From NCBI GenBank assembly GCA_964594635.1, contig CAZQMV010000003.1, positions 186,001-250,000 of the forward strand: DNA of 64,000 nt. The letters run 5' to 3'. The translations under genes and the position numbers were made by a program. Numbering within the stretch: the stretch's first letter is position 1; every line of letters begins with the position of its first letter. The stretch is from Berkiella sp964594635. Lineage in GTDB: Bacteria; Pseudomonadota; Gammaproteobacteria; Berkiellales; Berkiellaceae. Below the pieces are notes generated by a model. It made no database searches and had not been told where the DNA came from. It saw only the letters and a list, made by a program, of their open reading frames with translations. Shown here one piece after another: positions 8,408-17,924 of this stretch.

Positions 8408-8911
8408 TTAGCAAGGTTTTACATTTGATTTTTTGGTATCTTGTTGCTTTTGACCATTTTCATCTAAACCTAACGATCTTAATATAAAACTATCAATTTG
8501 TTTACCTTGCGTTTGACGCAATGTAAGTAGTTGTCTTGCCGCTTCTGCAGTTTGTGGATGTTGTAATTGACGATTTAATTCCTTCAATACAATTAAATTC
8601 ACATTCATTTTTTGTTCTAAGCTCATTTCAGGAACAGCAGGAACGACAGGAGCAACAGGAACAACAAGCTTACTCGGATCAATAGTCGTATCGCGGATGG
8701 TGTCAGCAATGGATCGGCGTGCCATACGTGCTACAGGCACCTGAGCAGCCGGTTTACGATTACAGAAATAAAGACCTGTTGCGGTGGTTGCTAGTAAAGT
8801 TGCTGTTGCAGCACCGAGTGCAATGGCAGGATTAGAAGCCGCCCAGTTACAAGCTTCATGAGCAGCGCCTTCAGCGAGTTGTTCGCAAGTATCGGTTAAA
8901 AAAGAAAGCAT
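8408..8911 (-). CDS. Unrecognised protein with one membrane segment (167 aa)
   Basis: ATG 8911 is chosen over the in-frame TTG four codons upstream; GGGG lies six bases before the ATG. The product begins MLSFLTDTCEQLAEG and has one Ala/Thr-rich hydrophobic segment (AIALGAATATLLATTATGLYF). A proline/valine linker (VVPVAPVVPAVPEM) follows, and then a charged helical tail ending KPC. The plan resembles the downstream 7117-8199 protein: short N-terminus, one membrane segment, helical tail. No family was recognised. The C-terminal cysteine is noted only as a feature. Confidence 0.6.
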   Translation of the reverse strand: MLSFLTDTCEQLAEGAAHEACNWAASNPAIALGAATATLLATTATGLYFCNRKPAAQVPVARMARRSIADTIRDTTIDPSKLVVPVAPVVPAVPEMSLEQKMNVNLIVLKELNRQLQHPQTAEAARQLLTLRQTQGKQIDSFILRSLGLDENGQKQQDTKKSNVKPC

Positions 8912-9015
8912 GTAATACCCCAAAAAATTAAGTTAGTTAATTAATAATGTGGTGAATTTACCAAATTGCCAGTGAAGATCAACTAAAGTGCGATGGAAAT
9001 GGATAAAAGGTGATA

Positions 9016-9048
9016 AAAAGGCGCTAAACGTAAACCGTCGCGCCTTTT
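9016..9048 (-). terminator. Terminator downstream of manC
   Basis: Arms AAAAGGCGC (9016-9024) and GCGCCTTTT (9040-9048) form a stem with a 15-base loop. On the minus strand it follows the manC stop (9067) by 18 bases and ends in a T-rich tract. Confidence 0.7.
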
Positions 9049-9066
9049 GTAAATGTGATGGGGGCT

Positions 9067-10521
9067 TTAAGCTTCTTCAATTAGACTCATAGCAGGGGTT
9101 TTTTCTTCACTGCGACCATATTGATCATCTAAGCGCAGAATATCATCCTCACCTAAATAAGCACCCGATTGTACTTCTATTATTTCTAAAGGAATTTTCC
9201 CCACATTTTCCAAACGATGATTCACACCAATGGGAATATAGGTAGATTGATTTTCCGCAAGTAAAAAAACTTCCTCGCCTCTTGTCACTCTAGCCGTACC
9301 TTTCACAACCACCCAATGCTCTGAGCGATGATGATGTCGTTGCAAAGATAATTTTTGATCGACCGCAACCGTGATCCGTTTCACTTGAAAACGTTCACCT
9401 TGATCAATCGATTCAAAAGCGCCCCATGGACGATTGACGCGTTGATGAAAAATCACTTCCTTACGGGCATTCTCACGCATTTGTGAAACAATCGGTTTAA
9501 TTTCTTGAGCTTTTGCTTTGTCTAAAATTAAGACAGCATCCGGTGTTTCAACCACCACCACATTTTCAACGCCTACTGCGACCACCAAACGATGATTAGA
9601 TTGAATCAAAGAATTGTGGGTATGACTTGTGATGACATCTCCTTGTAGCGCATTGCCATTATCATCTTTAGCCATTAACTCTGCTAAAGCATCCCAAGCA
9701 CCGACATCGTTCCAAGCACTTTGCAAGGGAAGCATGGCGCCATTAATGGTTTTTTCCATCACAGCATAGTCGATAGAGTCAACTGGGCTTTTATCAAATT
9801 CAGTCTGTGAAGGTCTGATAAAGTCTTCTGAAAAACGTGCGCCTTTATAAGCAGCCTTCGCAGCATGGTATATATCAGCATCATGTAATAAAAGCTCTTG
9901 CACAAAAGCCCCGGCTGAAAAGAGGAACATGCCACTATTCCACCAATACTGTTGACTATTTATATAGCCCTGTGCTGTCGTAAGGTTAGGCTTTTCGACA
10001 AATTGGCCAATTGTGAAACCGCTCCCATCTTGTAGAGGTTGGCCTTTTTGAATATAGCCATAGCCCGTTTCAGGGTGGGTCGGCTCTATGCCAAAGGTCA
10101 CTAACTTTCCTTTTTGTGCAACCTTGATAGCCTGCTTGACTGTGGTAACAAATCCTTCTGGATCAGAAATCACATGATCAGAAGGGAGCACTAACAGCAA
10201 CACATCTTCATCAAAGGCATTTAAAGCATGCATCGCAGCTAAAGCAACCGCTGGGGCAGTGCCCTTGAACGTGGGCTCTAGCATAATGGCACAACCTGGC
10301 AGCTTTGATTGTCTGACTTGCTCTGCAATCAAAAAACGATGCTGTTCGCTGCCCATGACAATGGGCGTGCCGCAGCCTGGAATGTCGGCAATCCTGGCTA
10401 AGGTGCTTTGAAACAAACTTTGTCCATCAAACAATGAAATAAATTGTTTGGGATGGCTTTCGCGAGATAACGGCCACAAGCGTGTGCCTGAGCCTCCTGC
10501 GAGAATCACTGGGATCAACAT
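9067..10521 (-). CDS. manC: Mannose-1-phosphate guanylyltransferase / mannose-6-phosphate isomerase
   Basis: The bifunctional type II enzyme (ManC/AlgA/XanB) makes GDP-mannose for surface polysaccharides. The N-terminal nucleotidyltransferase domain shows ILAGGSGTRLWPLSRESHPKQ (G-rich loop plus the KQ motif) and EKP in GQFVEKPNL. The C-terminal cupin holds RPWGAFESID and the metal-binding QRHHHRSEHWVVVKGTA. ATG 10521 has a very strong GGGAGGGAG just upstream, giving 484 aa, the usual length. No other capsule or LPS gene adjoins it, so the polysaccharide it feeds is unknown. Confidence 0.93.
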   Translation of the reverse strand: MLIPVILAGGSGTRLWPLSRESHPKQFISLFDGQSLFQSTLARIADIPGCGTPIVMGSEQHRFLIAEQVRQSKLPGCAIMLEPTFKGTAPAVALAAMHALNAFDEDVLLLVLPSDHVISDPEGFVTTVKQAIKVAQKGKLVTFGIEPTHPETGYGYIQKGQPLQDGSGFTIGQFVEKPNLTTAQGYINSQQYWWNSGMFLFSAGAFVQELLLHDADIYHAAKAAYKGARFSEDFIRPSQTEFDKSPVDSIDYAVMEKTINGAMLPLQSAWNDVGAWDALAELMAKDDNGNALQGDVITSHTHNSLIQSNHRLVVAVGVENVVVVETPDAVLILDKAKAQEIKPIVSQMRENARKEVIFHQRVNRPWGAFESIDQGERFQVKRITVAVDQKLSLQRHHHRSEHWVVVKGTARVTRGEEVFLLAENQSTYIPIGVNHRLENVGKIPLEIIEVQSGAYLGEDDILRLDDQYGRSEEKTPAMSLIEEA

Positions 10522-10685
10522 GCTCCCTCCCTTTCTTTTGGCGCACCACAAAAACCTTCATCCTAACGTTAGCTGTTAGCCTCTGCAATCCCCTAGTTAA
10601 AGATGGCGAGCTAACTTTAAGTGAGGGCTTTGCAGATCCCTCGCACCTTCCTTATACTCATTGCCACTACTCAAGGATGACCTTT

Positions 10686-11960
10686 ATGCCAACCCAGCAT
10701 CAATTTCAATTGTTAGGCCTTCGCCGTTTTTTACCCTACTTTGGCACGCAATATCTGGGGGCATTAAATGACAATATTTTCAAAACGTCTTTACTGGTCT
10801 TAATTAGCATTACCTTTGCGCATGAATATCCAGACAAGGCCAATGTCCTAAATAATATTGCAGCCGCAGCATTTATCTTTCCATTCTTTTTATTTGCAGC
10901 CACCGCAGGACAACTGGCCGATAAATTTCCAAAGTATCGTTTAATTCAAATCATTAAAATGGCAGAAGTGATCATTGCCTTATTGATCGGCGTGGGTTTT
11001 TATTTAGATCATTTTCCCTTTTTATTGTTCGTGCTCTTTTTGCTTGGCACGCAAGCTGCTTTCTTTTCACCAGTAAAATACAGCATTTTACCGCAATATT
11101 TATCCACTGAAGAACTTACAGGGGGTAATGGTTTAGTGCAAATGGGTACTTTTGTAGCCATTTTGATGGGAACTATTTTAGGGGGATTATTAATAAGTCA
11201 TCCTGTCTGGGGATCGTGGGCAATTTTTATCACAACATTGGTGTGCGCTCTTAGTGGCTTTGGCTTGAGTTTATTGATCCCACCTGCGGTTTATCCAAGT
11301 CAAAATGCCGATTTGAAAATTAATTGGGAACCCTTCTCACAAACTTATCGCACGCTTGTTAGCGCTATTCATAATCCATTATTATTTGCTGCGATGATTG
11401 GGATCTCCTGGTTTTGGTTTTATGGCAGCGTGTTGCTCACGCAAATTCCAAACTATACCAAATTGCATTTAGGGGGCGGTCCTGTGGTCATGACCACGCT
11501 ACTGACCGTTGTTTCTTTTGGTATTGGTATAGGTTCGCTCTTATGTGAAAAATTATCTGGCCACAAAGAAGAGATTGGCCTTGTTCCCTTTGGCGCTATC
11601 GGCTTGACGCTTTTTGCGATTGATTTAAGCTTTGCTGTGCCATTTTGGCGCGTGTTGATCGATTTATTTTTACTGGGTTTATTTGGTGGACTCTATATCG
11701 TGCCATTGTATGTCATGTTACAAACCAGAAGCCCAGTTGAACAACGCTCTCAAGTCGTTGCTGCCAATAATATTATGAATGCTATTTTTATGACCTTCGC
11801 TAGTATCGTTGCAATTGTGCTGTTGAAAATGGGCCTTAGTATTCCACAACTCTTTTTTGTTATTGCCTTGATGAACGCTGCCTTGGTGCTCGGCATTTTT
11901 TGGGCCCATCCAGAATTTATTATTCGCTTTAAACACTGGCTAAAAACCTTGAAAAAGTAG
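10686..11960 (+). CDS. MFS transporter of the lysophospholipid-flippase (LplT) type
   Basis: About 12 membrane helices are visible in 424 aa. The N-terminal FGTQYLGALNDNIFKTSL closely matches LplT and the MFS half of Aas-type fusion proteins, which move lysophospholipids inward for re-acylation. The start is set at ATG 10686, because AAGGA at 10673-10677 is eight bases upstream and overlaps the other ATG at 10677. It is divergent from manC. No acyltransferase domain is fused and none adjoins it, although a PlsC-family gene lies at 56721. A general LplT-like transporter is the safe call. Confidence 0.8.
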   Translation: MPTQHQFQLLGLRRFLPYFGTQYLGALNDNIFKTSLLVLISITFAHEYPDKANVLNNIAAAAFIFPFFLFAATAGQLADKFPKYRLIQIIKMAEVIIALLIGVGFYLDHFPFLLFVLFLLGTQAAFFSPVKYSILPQYLSTEELTGGNGLVQMGTFVAILMGTILGGLLISHPVWGSWAIFITTLVCALSGFGLSLLIPPAVYPSQNADLKINWEPFSQTYRTLVSAIHNPLLFAAMIGISWFWFYGSVLLTQIPNYTKLHLGGGPVVMTTLLTVVSFGIGIGSLLCEKLSGHKEEIGLVPFGAIGLTLFAIDLSFAVPFWRVLIDLFLLGLFGGLYIVPLYVMLQTRSPVEQRSQVVAANNIMNAIFMTFASIVAIVLLKMGLSIPQLFFVIALMNAALVLGIFWAHPEFIIRFKHWLKTLKK

Positions 11961-12020
11961 CTAAGCTTATAACCATGCTCCATGATTTCATGGCGTTAGT
12001 TGAATATACAGGGTTAGCTT

Positions 12021-13310
12021 ATGTTACAAGAACCTGCGCAATCCCCTCGTGGCAATATTCTCTTTGTGGATGATGAAGAAAATATTACCAGGACATTAGA
12101 AAGACAATTTAAACCCCTTGGCTATAATGTCTTCCTTGCTAATAATGGTGTAGCTGCACTACATATCCTGTCAAATGATCGCATTGATGTCGTTGTCAGC
12201 GACATGCGCATGCCAGAAATGAATGGAGCAAGTTTATTAAAAGAAGTTGCGAGCAAATGGCCCGATGTTGGCCGGATCTTATTAACGGGATTTTCAGAGG
12301 TTGATGCGGCAATTAAAGCCATTAATGATGGGAAAATTGATTATTATTTAGAGAAACCTTGGAATGTAAATTACATCGAATCCGTCGTAAAAAATGCGAT
12401 TGAAACCAAACATCTTAAAGAAAAGGCCACTTTCTTACAAAAAGAAGTGTATCGCCAGAATCAAGAATTACTCAGCCTTAATCATACGTTGGAATCTAAA
12501 GTTACTACTCGCACTAAAGAACTCAATAGAACGCTCGAAGATCTCCAGCAAAGTCACTTGGCAACATTAAACATTTGCTCAAACTTAATTGAAAATCATT
12601 TACCACATTATCGAGGCCATGCCAGCAAAGTGGCAGAACTAGCACGCAGTATTGCTTTGGTACTCAAATTACCGGAAGCAGAAATAAGCGCCATTTATTA
12701 TGCTGGACATCTGTACGCACTTGGCAAAATTGCTTTACCAAAAAACATCCTCGATTTACCTTACCGAACACTGAAAAATGATATTAGAATTGTTTTTGAA
12801 CAATACCCCATTATTGGTTCCACCGCTTTAATGGGTAGCCCGCATGCGAATTTAGAAAAAGTCGCGGAGATGATATTAACACATCGTGAAGCTTATAACG
12901 GCAAAGGCTACCCCCATCAATTATCAGGTGATAAAATTCCGCTTGGCGCAAAAATTTTATATGCCGCCATTGATTACGAACAATTACAAATGGGACTATT
13001 ATTACCAGACAAGCTGACTAATTATCAAGCATTTGAGCTTATTAAGGCTTCTAAAGGTGCATTGTACGATCCCATCGTGGTTGATGCCTTTGGCGAAGTC
13101 GTTGCAAAATTGCCCCCAGAAGTCTTTAAACCCATTAAAGAAAAAATCATGACCCCTGAATCGCTAAAACCCGGCATGACGCTTGCGCGTGATGTGCTCT
13201 CAAGCACTGGAATGTTGCTTTTACCCAAAGGCATTATTCTTGAACAAAAGGCTATTAATAATTTAACTAGGATCCACAATCTCGTCATTTACATTCATTT
13301 CGACCCATAG
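12021..13310 (+). CDS. Response regulator with degenerate HD-GYP domain
   Basis: Receiver domain (1-125): acidic pocket Asp17-Asp18, phosphoacceptor Asp61 in VVSDMRMPEMNG, Thr89 and Lys112. A coiled-coil linker (about 135-178) leads to an HD-GYP-like domain (about 180-345). Active relatives hydrolyse cyclic-di-GMP and carry LHDIGK; here the residues are LYALGK, so the metal-binding His-Asp pair is Tyr232-Ala233. HHE has become HRE (288-290), while GYP (296-298) remains. It is probably catalytically dead and works by binding. A C-terminal extension to residue 429 follows. It lies 15 bases before its likely partner kinase. Confidence 0.85.
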   Translation: MLQEPAQSPRGNILFVDDEENITRTLERQFKPLGYNVFLANNGVAALHILSNDRIDVVVSDMRMPEMNGASLLKEVASKWPDVGRILLTGFSEVDAAIKAINDGKIDYYLEKPWNVNYIESVVKNAIETKHLKEKATFLQKEVYRQNQELLSLNHTLESKVTTRTKELNRTLEDLQQSHLATLNICSNLIENHLPHYRGHASKVAELARSIALVLKLPEAEISAIYYAGHLYALGKIALPKNILDLPYRTLKNDIRIVFEQYPIIGSTALMGSPHANLEKVAEMILTHREAYNGKGYPHQLSGDKIPLGAKILYAAIDYEQLQMGLLLPDKLTNYQAFELIKASKGALYDPIVVDAFGEVVAKLPPEVFKPIKEKIMTPESLKPGMTLARDVLSSTGMLLLPKGIILEQKAINNLTRIHNLVIYIHFDP

Positions 13311-13325
13311 TTAGGATCAATATTC

Positions 13326-14696
13326 ATGCTAACTAATCAAGAACAACCAGGTAACATACCCCAAGTGGTTTTGCCAGCGATGCAAGACAAGCAACAAAAA
13401 GGTTTGGAACTATTGGTCACCTTAATTGATTATGCACAAAAACGACACATCGATTTGAATGATATTTTAAGATTTTATTTAAAAAAGGTCTGTCGATTTT
13501 CAAAATGGCCAATCGGTGTTATTTATTTTTTGCCAGAAAAAGAGCCTTTCAATCTGATCACCTCTGATATTCATTTTATTAAATATGAGAAAAAATTCAC
13601 ACCCACTATCAAATATCTTTTTAAAAAAGGCGAAGATCTGGCTCTAGAGACCATTCAAGCGGATTCACCACTATCTAGCAATTTGATAATTGAAAACAAA
13701 GGTACCATTATTTCTGGCATCACTTGGTCTTACGCCTTACCTTTGCATTACTACGATAAAGTCATCGGTGTGGCACAATTTTTTTCAAAACGTAACCATG
13801 AAAATAAAACCGAGCAATTAGAATTTGTGGCTCATGCCACTAGACATATTAATATGATCATTGAAAGAGAAACATCAGAAAAAAATATCAAATACAATAA
13901 TTTAAAATTGGAAGCGACATTAAAGAAATTGAAAGAAACACAAATGCAGTTAGTTCAGCACTCTAAAATGATCTCCATTGGGGAATTAACCGCTGGCATG
14001 GCCCATGAAATTAATAACCCCATGGGCTATGTGCAAAATAATCTAGCGTCTTTAAAAAAATATGTTACAACATTAACGGAGTATCTTAAAAAGCATCAAG
14101 GTAATGAGATCCAAGACAAAAATATCGAATTCATTCTTTCTGACATTGAAAATCTCTTTAGTGAATCTTTTGAAGGCATTCAACAAATACTCAGCATTGT
14201 GGCCGGCTTAAAATCGTTTTCTCGTACCACGGATACTGCCTTTTCAAGTTGTGACATTAATCAGTGTATTGAAAATAGTCTTAAAATGGCGCGCAACGAA
14301 TTAAAATACAAATGTACATTGATAAAAGAACTCTCCCCCTTACCCGAGGTTTATGGCAATACCAATCAATTAACACAAGTTTTTGTCAATTTACTAGTGA
14401 ATGCAAGTCAAGCTATTAGCGATAAAGGTACTATCTCTATTAAAACCTTTGTTGAGAGAACCAAAGTTGTCGTGGTAATGAGTGACTCAGGATGTGGTAT
14501 TTCACCCGAGAATTTAGCAAAAGTTTTCGATCCCTTTTTCACCACCAAACCAGTTGGCATTGGCTGTGGTTTAGGGCTTTCCATTTCATATGGAATCATT
14601 CATGATCATGGAGGCAGCATTGAAATTGAGACTAAAGAGAATGTCGGAACTACTTTTATTATTCGTTTACCCTTTCGCAGACCCCAAATTGTTTAA
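13326..14696 (+). CDS. Sensor histidine kinase, soluble, GAF-like input
   Basis: This 456-aa kinase is the likely partner of the response regulator 15 bases upstream. Residues about 20-180 look like a GAF-type sensor without membrane helices (PIGVIYFLPEKEP, YALPLHYYDKVIGVAQFF). A coiled coil leads to HisKA with His227 in ELTAGMAHEINNPMGYV. The HATPase domain shows the N box LLVNASQAI, G1 DSGCGIS, F box FDPFFTTKP and G2 GCGLGLSI. The type resembles cytosolic NtrB/DctB-like kinases. TTAGGAT sits nine bases before ATG 13326. The last 30 bases overlap the end of the convergent decarboxylase gene. Confidence 0.9.
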   Translation: MLTNQEQPGNIPQVVLPAMQDKQQKGLELLVTLIDYAQKRHIDLNDILRFYLKKVCRFSKWPIGVIYFLPEKEPFNLITSDIHFIKYEKKFTPTIKYLFKKGEDLALETIQADSPLSSNLIIENKGTIISGITWSYALPLHYYDKVIGVAQFFSKRNHENKTEQLEFVAHATRHINMIIERETSEKNIKYNNLKLEATLKKLKETQMQLVQHSKMISIGELTAGMAHEINNPMGYVQNNLASLKKYVTTLTEYLKKHQGNEIQDKNIEFILSDIENLFSESFEGIQQILSIVAGLKSFSRTTDTAFSSCDINQCIENSLKMARNELKYKCTLIKELSPLPEVYGNTNQLTQVFVNLLVNASQAISDKGTISIKTFVERTKVVVVMSDSGCGISPENLAKVFDPFFTTKPVGIGCGLGLSISYGIIHDHGGSIEIETKENVGTTFIIRLPFRRPQIV

Positions 14697-16325
14697 TTGT
14701 TCGGCAATCGCAAGTTGTTCGTTTAATACCGCATCAATATGTTCATTATGTGTTAAGGGGTTAAATAGAACAGCGCGTAATGACACAACTTCATCTTGCC
14801 CTCTTAAGTATGGCAGTCTGGTCATAGATATAAACGAGTTGCCACGTAAAAATTGTAAACGCTGTAATTGTGTATTCACTTCATCAATCACTTGATTGTC
14901 TGCTTGCGTCAGTTTGCCCTCTTGACATTTTAAACGATATTTTTGTGGAATGTAGCGATAGTTAATCACATTTAACTGAGGTTCCCATAGTAACTCAAAA
15001 GCTTCAAAGGCATTAATACAATCTTTAAAATAGAGCGCAAGTCGCATACCATTGTCCATCAATTTTTCATAGCCTGATTGACCAAAGATATTTAAGCTGG
15101 CATGCAAGTACAAAGCGGTTGCTGGACGACTTCCTTCAGGACTGTTTTTTCCAAAATCAAACGTACTCCCCATTGCTTGATAATCTGCTTCAACTGAAAT
15201 CGCTTGCATGGCCTTTGGGGAGCGAAACAAACAAATACTCGTTCCCATCGGCAAATAAAGCTGCTTGTGCCCGCAAATGGTAATGGAATCTGCGCTTTCA
15301 ATTCCTGTCAATAACGAACGATATCGTTTAGAAAAAAGCATGGGACCACCAAACGAGGCATCGACATGAAAATGAATTTGATATTTTTTAGCGATTTCTC
15401 CCATTTGCACAAGCGGATCAATAGATCCCGTTTCAGTCGCACCCGCAATCCCTATTAAAGCAATTATTTTTATTTTGCCTTTTTGCAATTGTTCAATTCG
15501 CAGCTCTAAATGAGAAAGATCCAATTGTCCATTACTTAACAGCGATAATTGCTCAATGTTGTCAATACCAATTCCTAGAAGTGAACTCGCCTTTTGAATG
15601 GAATAATGCAGCAAGGGAGAAACTAATATTTTAACACCCAGATATTGATTAACGGCTAAAGCATCGACCAAACCTATTTTAGCAGCACCAGTGAGCGCAT
15701 TATTTCTAGCAACCCAAAGACCCGCAATGTTGGCAAGTGTTCCGCCTGAAACAAGTAAGCCTAAATTACTTTGATTATTTTGGATATGTTCGTTATAAAA
15801 AGCTTCATCGAACTGATAAAATAAGCGATGCAACATTGCCAGAGCTTCTCTTTCAAGAAAAGTGATCACCTTTGATGTCTCAATTTTAACAACGTTTTGA
15901 TTTAATGTGACAAGCGAAATACTGAGATCACTCTGAAAATAGGGCAATTGAGAAGTCATATGTCCAATAAATAACGGCGATCCCGTGTTGACAGTAAAAG
16001 GTAATACTTTCTCATTCAAATAACCTGCATAACTATCCGCTTCTTGCGGTAATTGAGGGATCTGTGATTGTTTAAAATTTTCTTTCAAAGATTGAATATC
16101 AATTTCCGGCTGAGTAATATTTTGAGAGATGAAATCTCTGTCATTATAAAAATATTTAAAAACATCATCATTCGCATAGGCAATAAACTCTTTGCAAGCC
16201 ATAAAAGACTGCGGACCATAAACACACTCTGTATTTTCCGGAATAGATGTGCCATCCTCCCACAATGTGTATTCACCTGTGAGGTTTTTCAGTACTTTAT
16301 ATTGTTTGGAGAGTGGTGTTTGCAT
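14667..16325 (-). CDS. panP: PLP-dependent decarboxylase, PanP-like (aspartate 1-decarboxylase)
   Basis: This is a group II PLP decarboxylase of 552 aa. Landmarks are PLFIGHMTSQLPYF and VKIETSK, cofactor residues in VSGGTLANIAGLW, IGIAGATETGSIDP, the PLP-binding Asp in HFHVDASFGG, and the Schiff-base Lys in CGHKQLYLPMG. These segments match the PanP family of Vibrio and relatives, which make beta-alanine for pantothenate where PanD is missing; glutamate decarboxylase is the main alternative. No panB or panC adjoins. It is divergent from an ATP-grasp ligase gene (62 bases apart) and convergent with the kinase gene, overlapping it by 30 bases. No clear Shine-Dalgarno precedes ATG 16325. Confidence 0.8.
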   Translation of the reverse strand: MQTPLSKQYKVLKNLTGEYTLWEDGTSIPENTECVYGPQSFMACKEFIAYANDDVFKYFYNDRDFISQNITQPEIDIQSLKENFKQSQIPQLPQEADSYAGYLNEKVLPFTVNTGSPLFIGHMTSQLPYFQSDLSISLVTLNQNVVKIETSKVITFLEREALAMLHRLFYQFDEAFYNEHIQNNQSNLGLLVSGGTLANIAGLWVARNNALTGAAKIGLVDALAVNQYLGVKILVSPLLHYSIQKASSLLGIGIDNIEQLSLLSNGQLDLSHLELRIEQLQKGKIKIIALIGIAGATETGSIDPLVQMGEIAKKYQIHFHVDASFGGPMLFSKRYRSLLTGIESADSITICGHKQLYLPMGTSICLFRSPKAMQAISVEADYQAMGSTFDFGKNSPEGSRPATALYLHASLNIFGQSGYEKLMDNGMRLALYFKDCINAFEAFELLWEPQLNVINYRYIPQKYRLKCQEGKLTQADNQVIDEVNTQLQRLQFLRGNSFISMTRLPYLRGQDEVVSLRAVLFNPLTHNEHIDAVLNEQLAIAEQLNNLGSAKG

Positions 16326-16387
16326 AACATAAGTGTGGCCTACGTCTTACATTTTGCCGATAAAGTAATGTCGAAAGTAGGTGAAAA

Positions 16388-17470
16388 ATGGACAAAATCT
16401 CGCGTCTTTATTTCAAAAGCTGCCAGGAACTGCATTTAAAGCCAGTGAATGTGCCAGAAATCAAAGGTTTCAAATTTACCTTAGGCAAAGCTTGCTATTT
16501 TTTCAAAAATGGGTCCACTCCCTTTAATGATGTCACTTCTGCTATTATTTCCTGCAATAAATATAGTACGAATTTATTGTTAAAAAATCAGCAATTGCCA
16601 GTCACACCTGCTATCGCTTTGACACGTACAGAATTTAAAAAGGGCGTGCTGGATCTTACCCAACTTAACTTTCCCGTTGTTATCAAACCTACCTGGGGCT
16701 CTGAATCAGGCAAAGATGTCATTTGTAATATTCAAACACCAGAACTCTTACTTGAATTATTACCAAAATATTATAAAAAGCACTACTCGATGTGCATAGA
16801 AGCATATCAAGCAAACCTGCGATCTTATCGTGTTTTAGTTTTCCATGGAGAAGTCATTGGTTTGCTTGAAAGGTTCTCTTCTCATGTCATCGGAGATGGA
16901 AAAAAGATGATTACCGAATTAATCACTGAGGAAAATAAAAATAGGCTTAATTTAAACAAGAAATTACCCTTTGGTCCTCTTAAAATCAATGCCGAAACGC
17001 GGATTATATTCGAAGAACGTGGTATTAACGAAGAGTATATCCCCAAACTCAATGAAAAAATCCCTTTGCTTTATGTGTGTAATTCAGGTGCCGGAGGCAC
17101 AACTGTGGGACTGCCACTTCACACTCTCTGTGAAGAAAATAAGCAGATTGCTCTCAAAGCGGCAAACGTGTTGAATTTACAATTGGTGGGTTTTGACTTT
17201 CTTTGTGAGGATATCAGCAAGCCTATCCCACAAACACGCGGCTTTATTATTGAAGCGAACTGTGCACCCGATATTTCAATACATGAAAATACGCCAATTG
17301 GCCCTCAATCACGCGTCAGTTTCATTATCATGAAAAAATTTGTTAGAGAAAATCTTATCTCTTACTTACATTATAAATACCGCTCTAAATATCTGGATAT
17401 CGCCATTAAAACCTTACTTGTGTTTGGGTTGATTTTCCTAATTGCAAATGCCAACAGATTTCTGCATTAG
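16388..17470 (+). CDS. ATP-grasp ligase, cyanophycin-synthetase-like, with C-terminal membrane helix
   Basis: The ATP-grasp fold is visible from CNKYSTNLLLKNQQLPVTPA (start of the lid) and the ATP-binding lysine in FPVVIKPTWGSESGKDV. Further marks are an AYQANLRSYRVLVFHGEVIG strand and the metal-binding Glu/Asn in GFIIEANCAPDIS. The arrangement resembles the ATP-grasp part of cyanophycin synthetase or glutathione synthetase, enzymes that join an amino acid or amine to a carboxylate. A single hydrophobic segment at the extreme C-terminus (KTLLVFGLIFLIANANRF) should tether it to the membrane, which is unusual. Its divergent neighbour is a PLP decarboxylase, whose amine product could be a substrate (inference). 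Confidence 0.75.
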   Translation: MDKISRLYFKSCQELHLKPVNVPEIKGFKFTLGKACYFFKNGSTPFNDVTSAIISCNKYSTNLLLKNQQLPVTPAIALTRTEFKKGVLDLTQLNFPVVIKPTWGSESGKDVICNIQTPELLLELLPKYYKKHYSMCIEAYQANLRSYRVLVFHGEVIGLLERFSSHVIGDGKKMITELITEENKNRLNLNKKLPFGPLKINAETRIIFEERGINEEYIPKLNEKIPLLYVCNSGAGGTTVGLPLHTLCEENKQIALKAANVLNLQLVGFDFLCEDISKPIPQTRGFIIEANCAPDISIHENTPIGPQSRVSFIIMKKFVRENLISYLHYKYRSKYLDIAIKTLLVFGLIFLIANANRFLH

Positions 17471-17874
17471 GATTTCCATTTTATGGGTGTCGGTTTCCCA
17501 CCTTGATTAATCGCAACATACGTAAACACCCCTTCAGTCACCTTTTGCTTGCTATGATCGTCCATGCGTTCAACCCAAACTTCGACACTGATCCCAACAG
17601 AAGTGTTGCCTTTTTTTGCAATACTGGCATAGCACCTAACCACATCGCCCACATAGACGGGTCGAATAAAGACCATCTTATCAATTGCCACTGTTGTCAT
17701 GCGAGAATGAGAACACTGATGCGCCAGAATAGCGCCACCTAAGTCCATTTGTGAAACCAACCAGCCGCCAAACATATCACCATAACGATTGGTATCGCGC
17801 GGCATCGCAATGGTCATGATCACAAGTTCTCCCGTCGGTGTGCTTGCTGAGTTCTGTTTCGCTTCCTCTGCCAT
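17467..17874 (-). CDS. yciA: Acyl-CoA thioesterase YciA
   Basis: This hotdog-fold thioesterase hydrolyses a range of acyl-CoAs in the cytoplasm. The 135 residues match E. coli YciA through IAMPRDTNRYGDMFGGWLVS (containing the catalytic Asp and the GGW turn), QMDLGGAILAHQ, RPVYVGDVVRCYA and SVGISVEVWV. AAGGAAAAA lies upstream of ATG 17874. The stop overlaps the end of the convergent ATP-grasp gene by four bases. There is nothing unusual in the sequence. Confidence 0.93.
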   Translation of the reverse strand: MAEEAKQNSASTPTGELVIMTIAMPRDTNRYGDMFGGWLVSQMDLGGAILAHQCSHSRMTTVAIDKMVFIRPVYVGDVVRCYASIAKKGNTSVGISVEVWVERMDDHSKQKVTEGVFTYVAINQGGKPTPIKWKS

Positions 17875-17924
17875 GAGAATTTTTCCTTTTTAATGTGCAT
17901 CACACTATGTACCATTACACTCAA

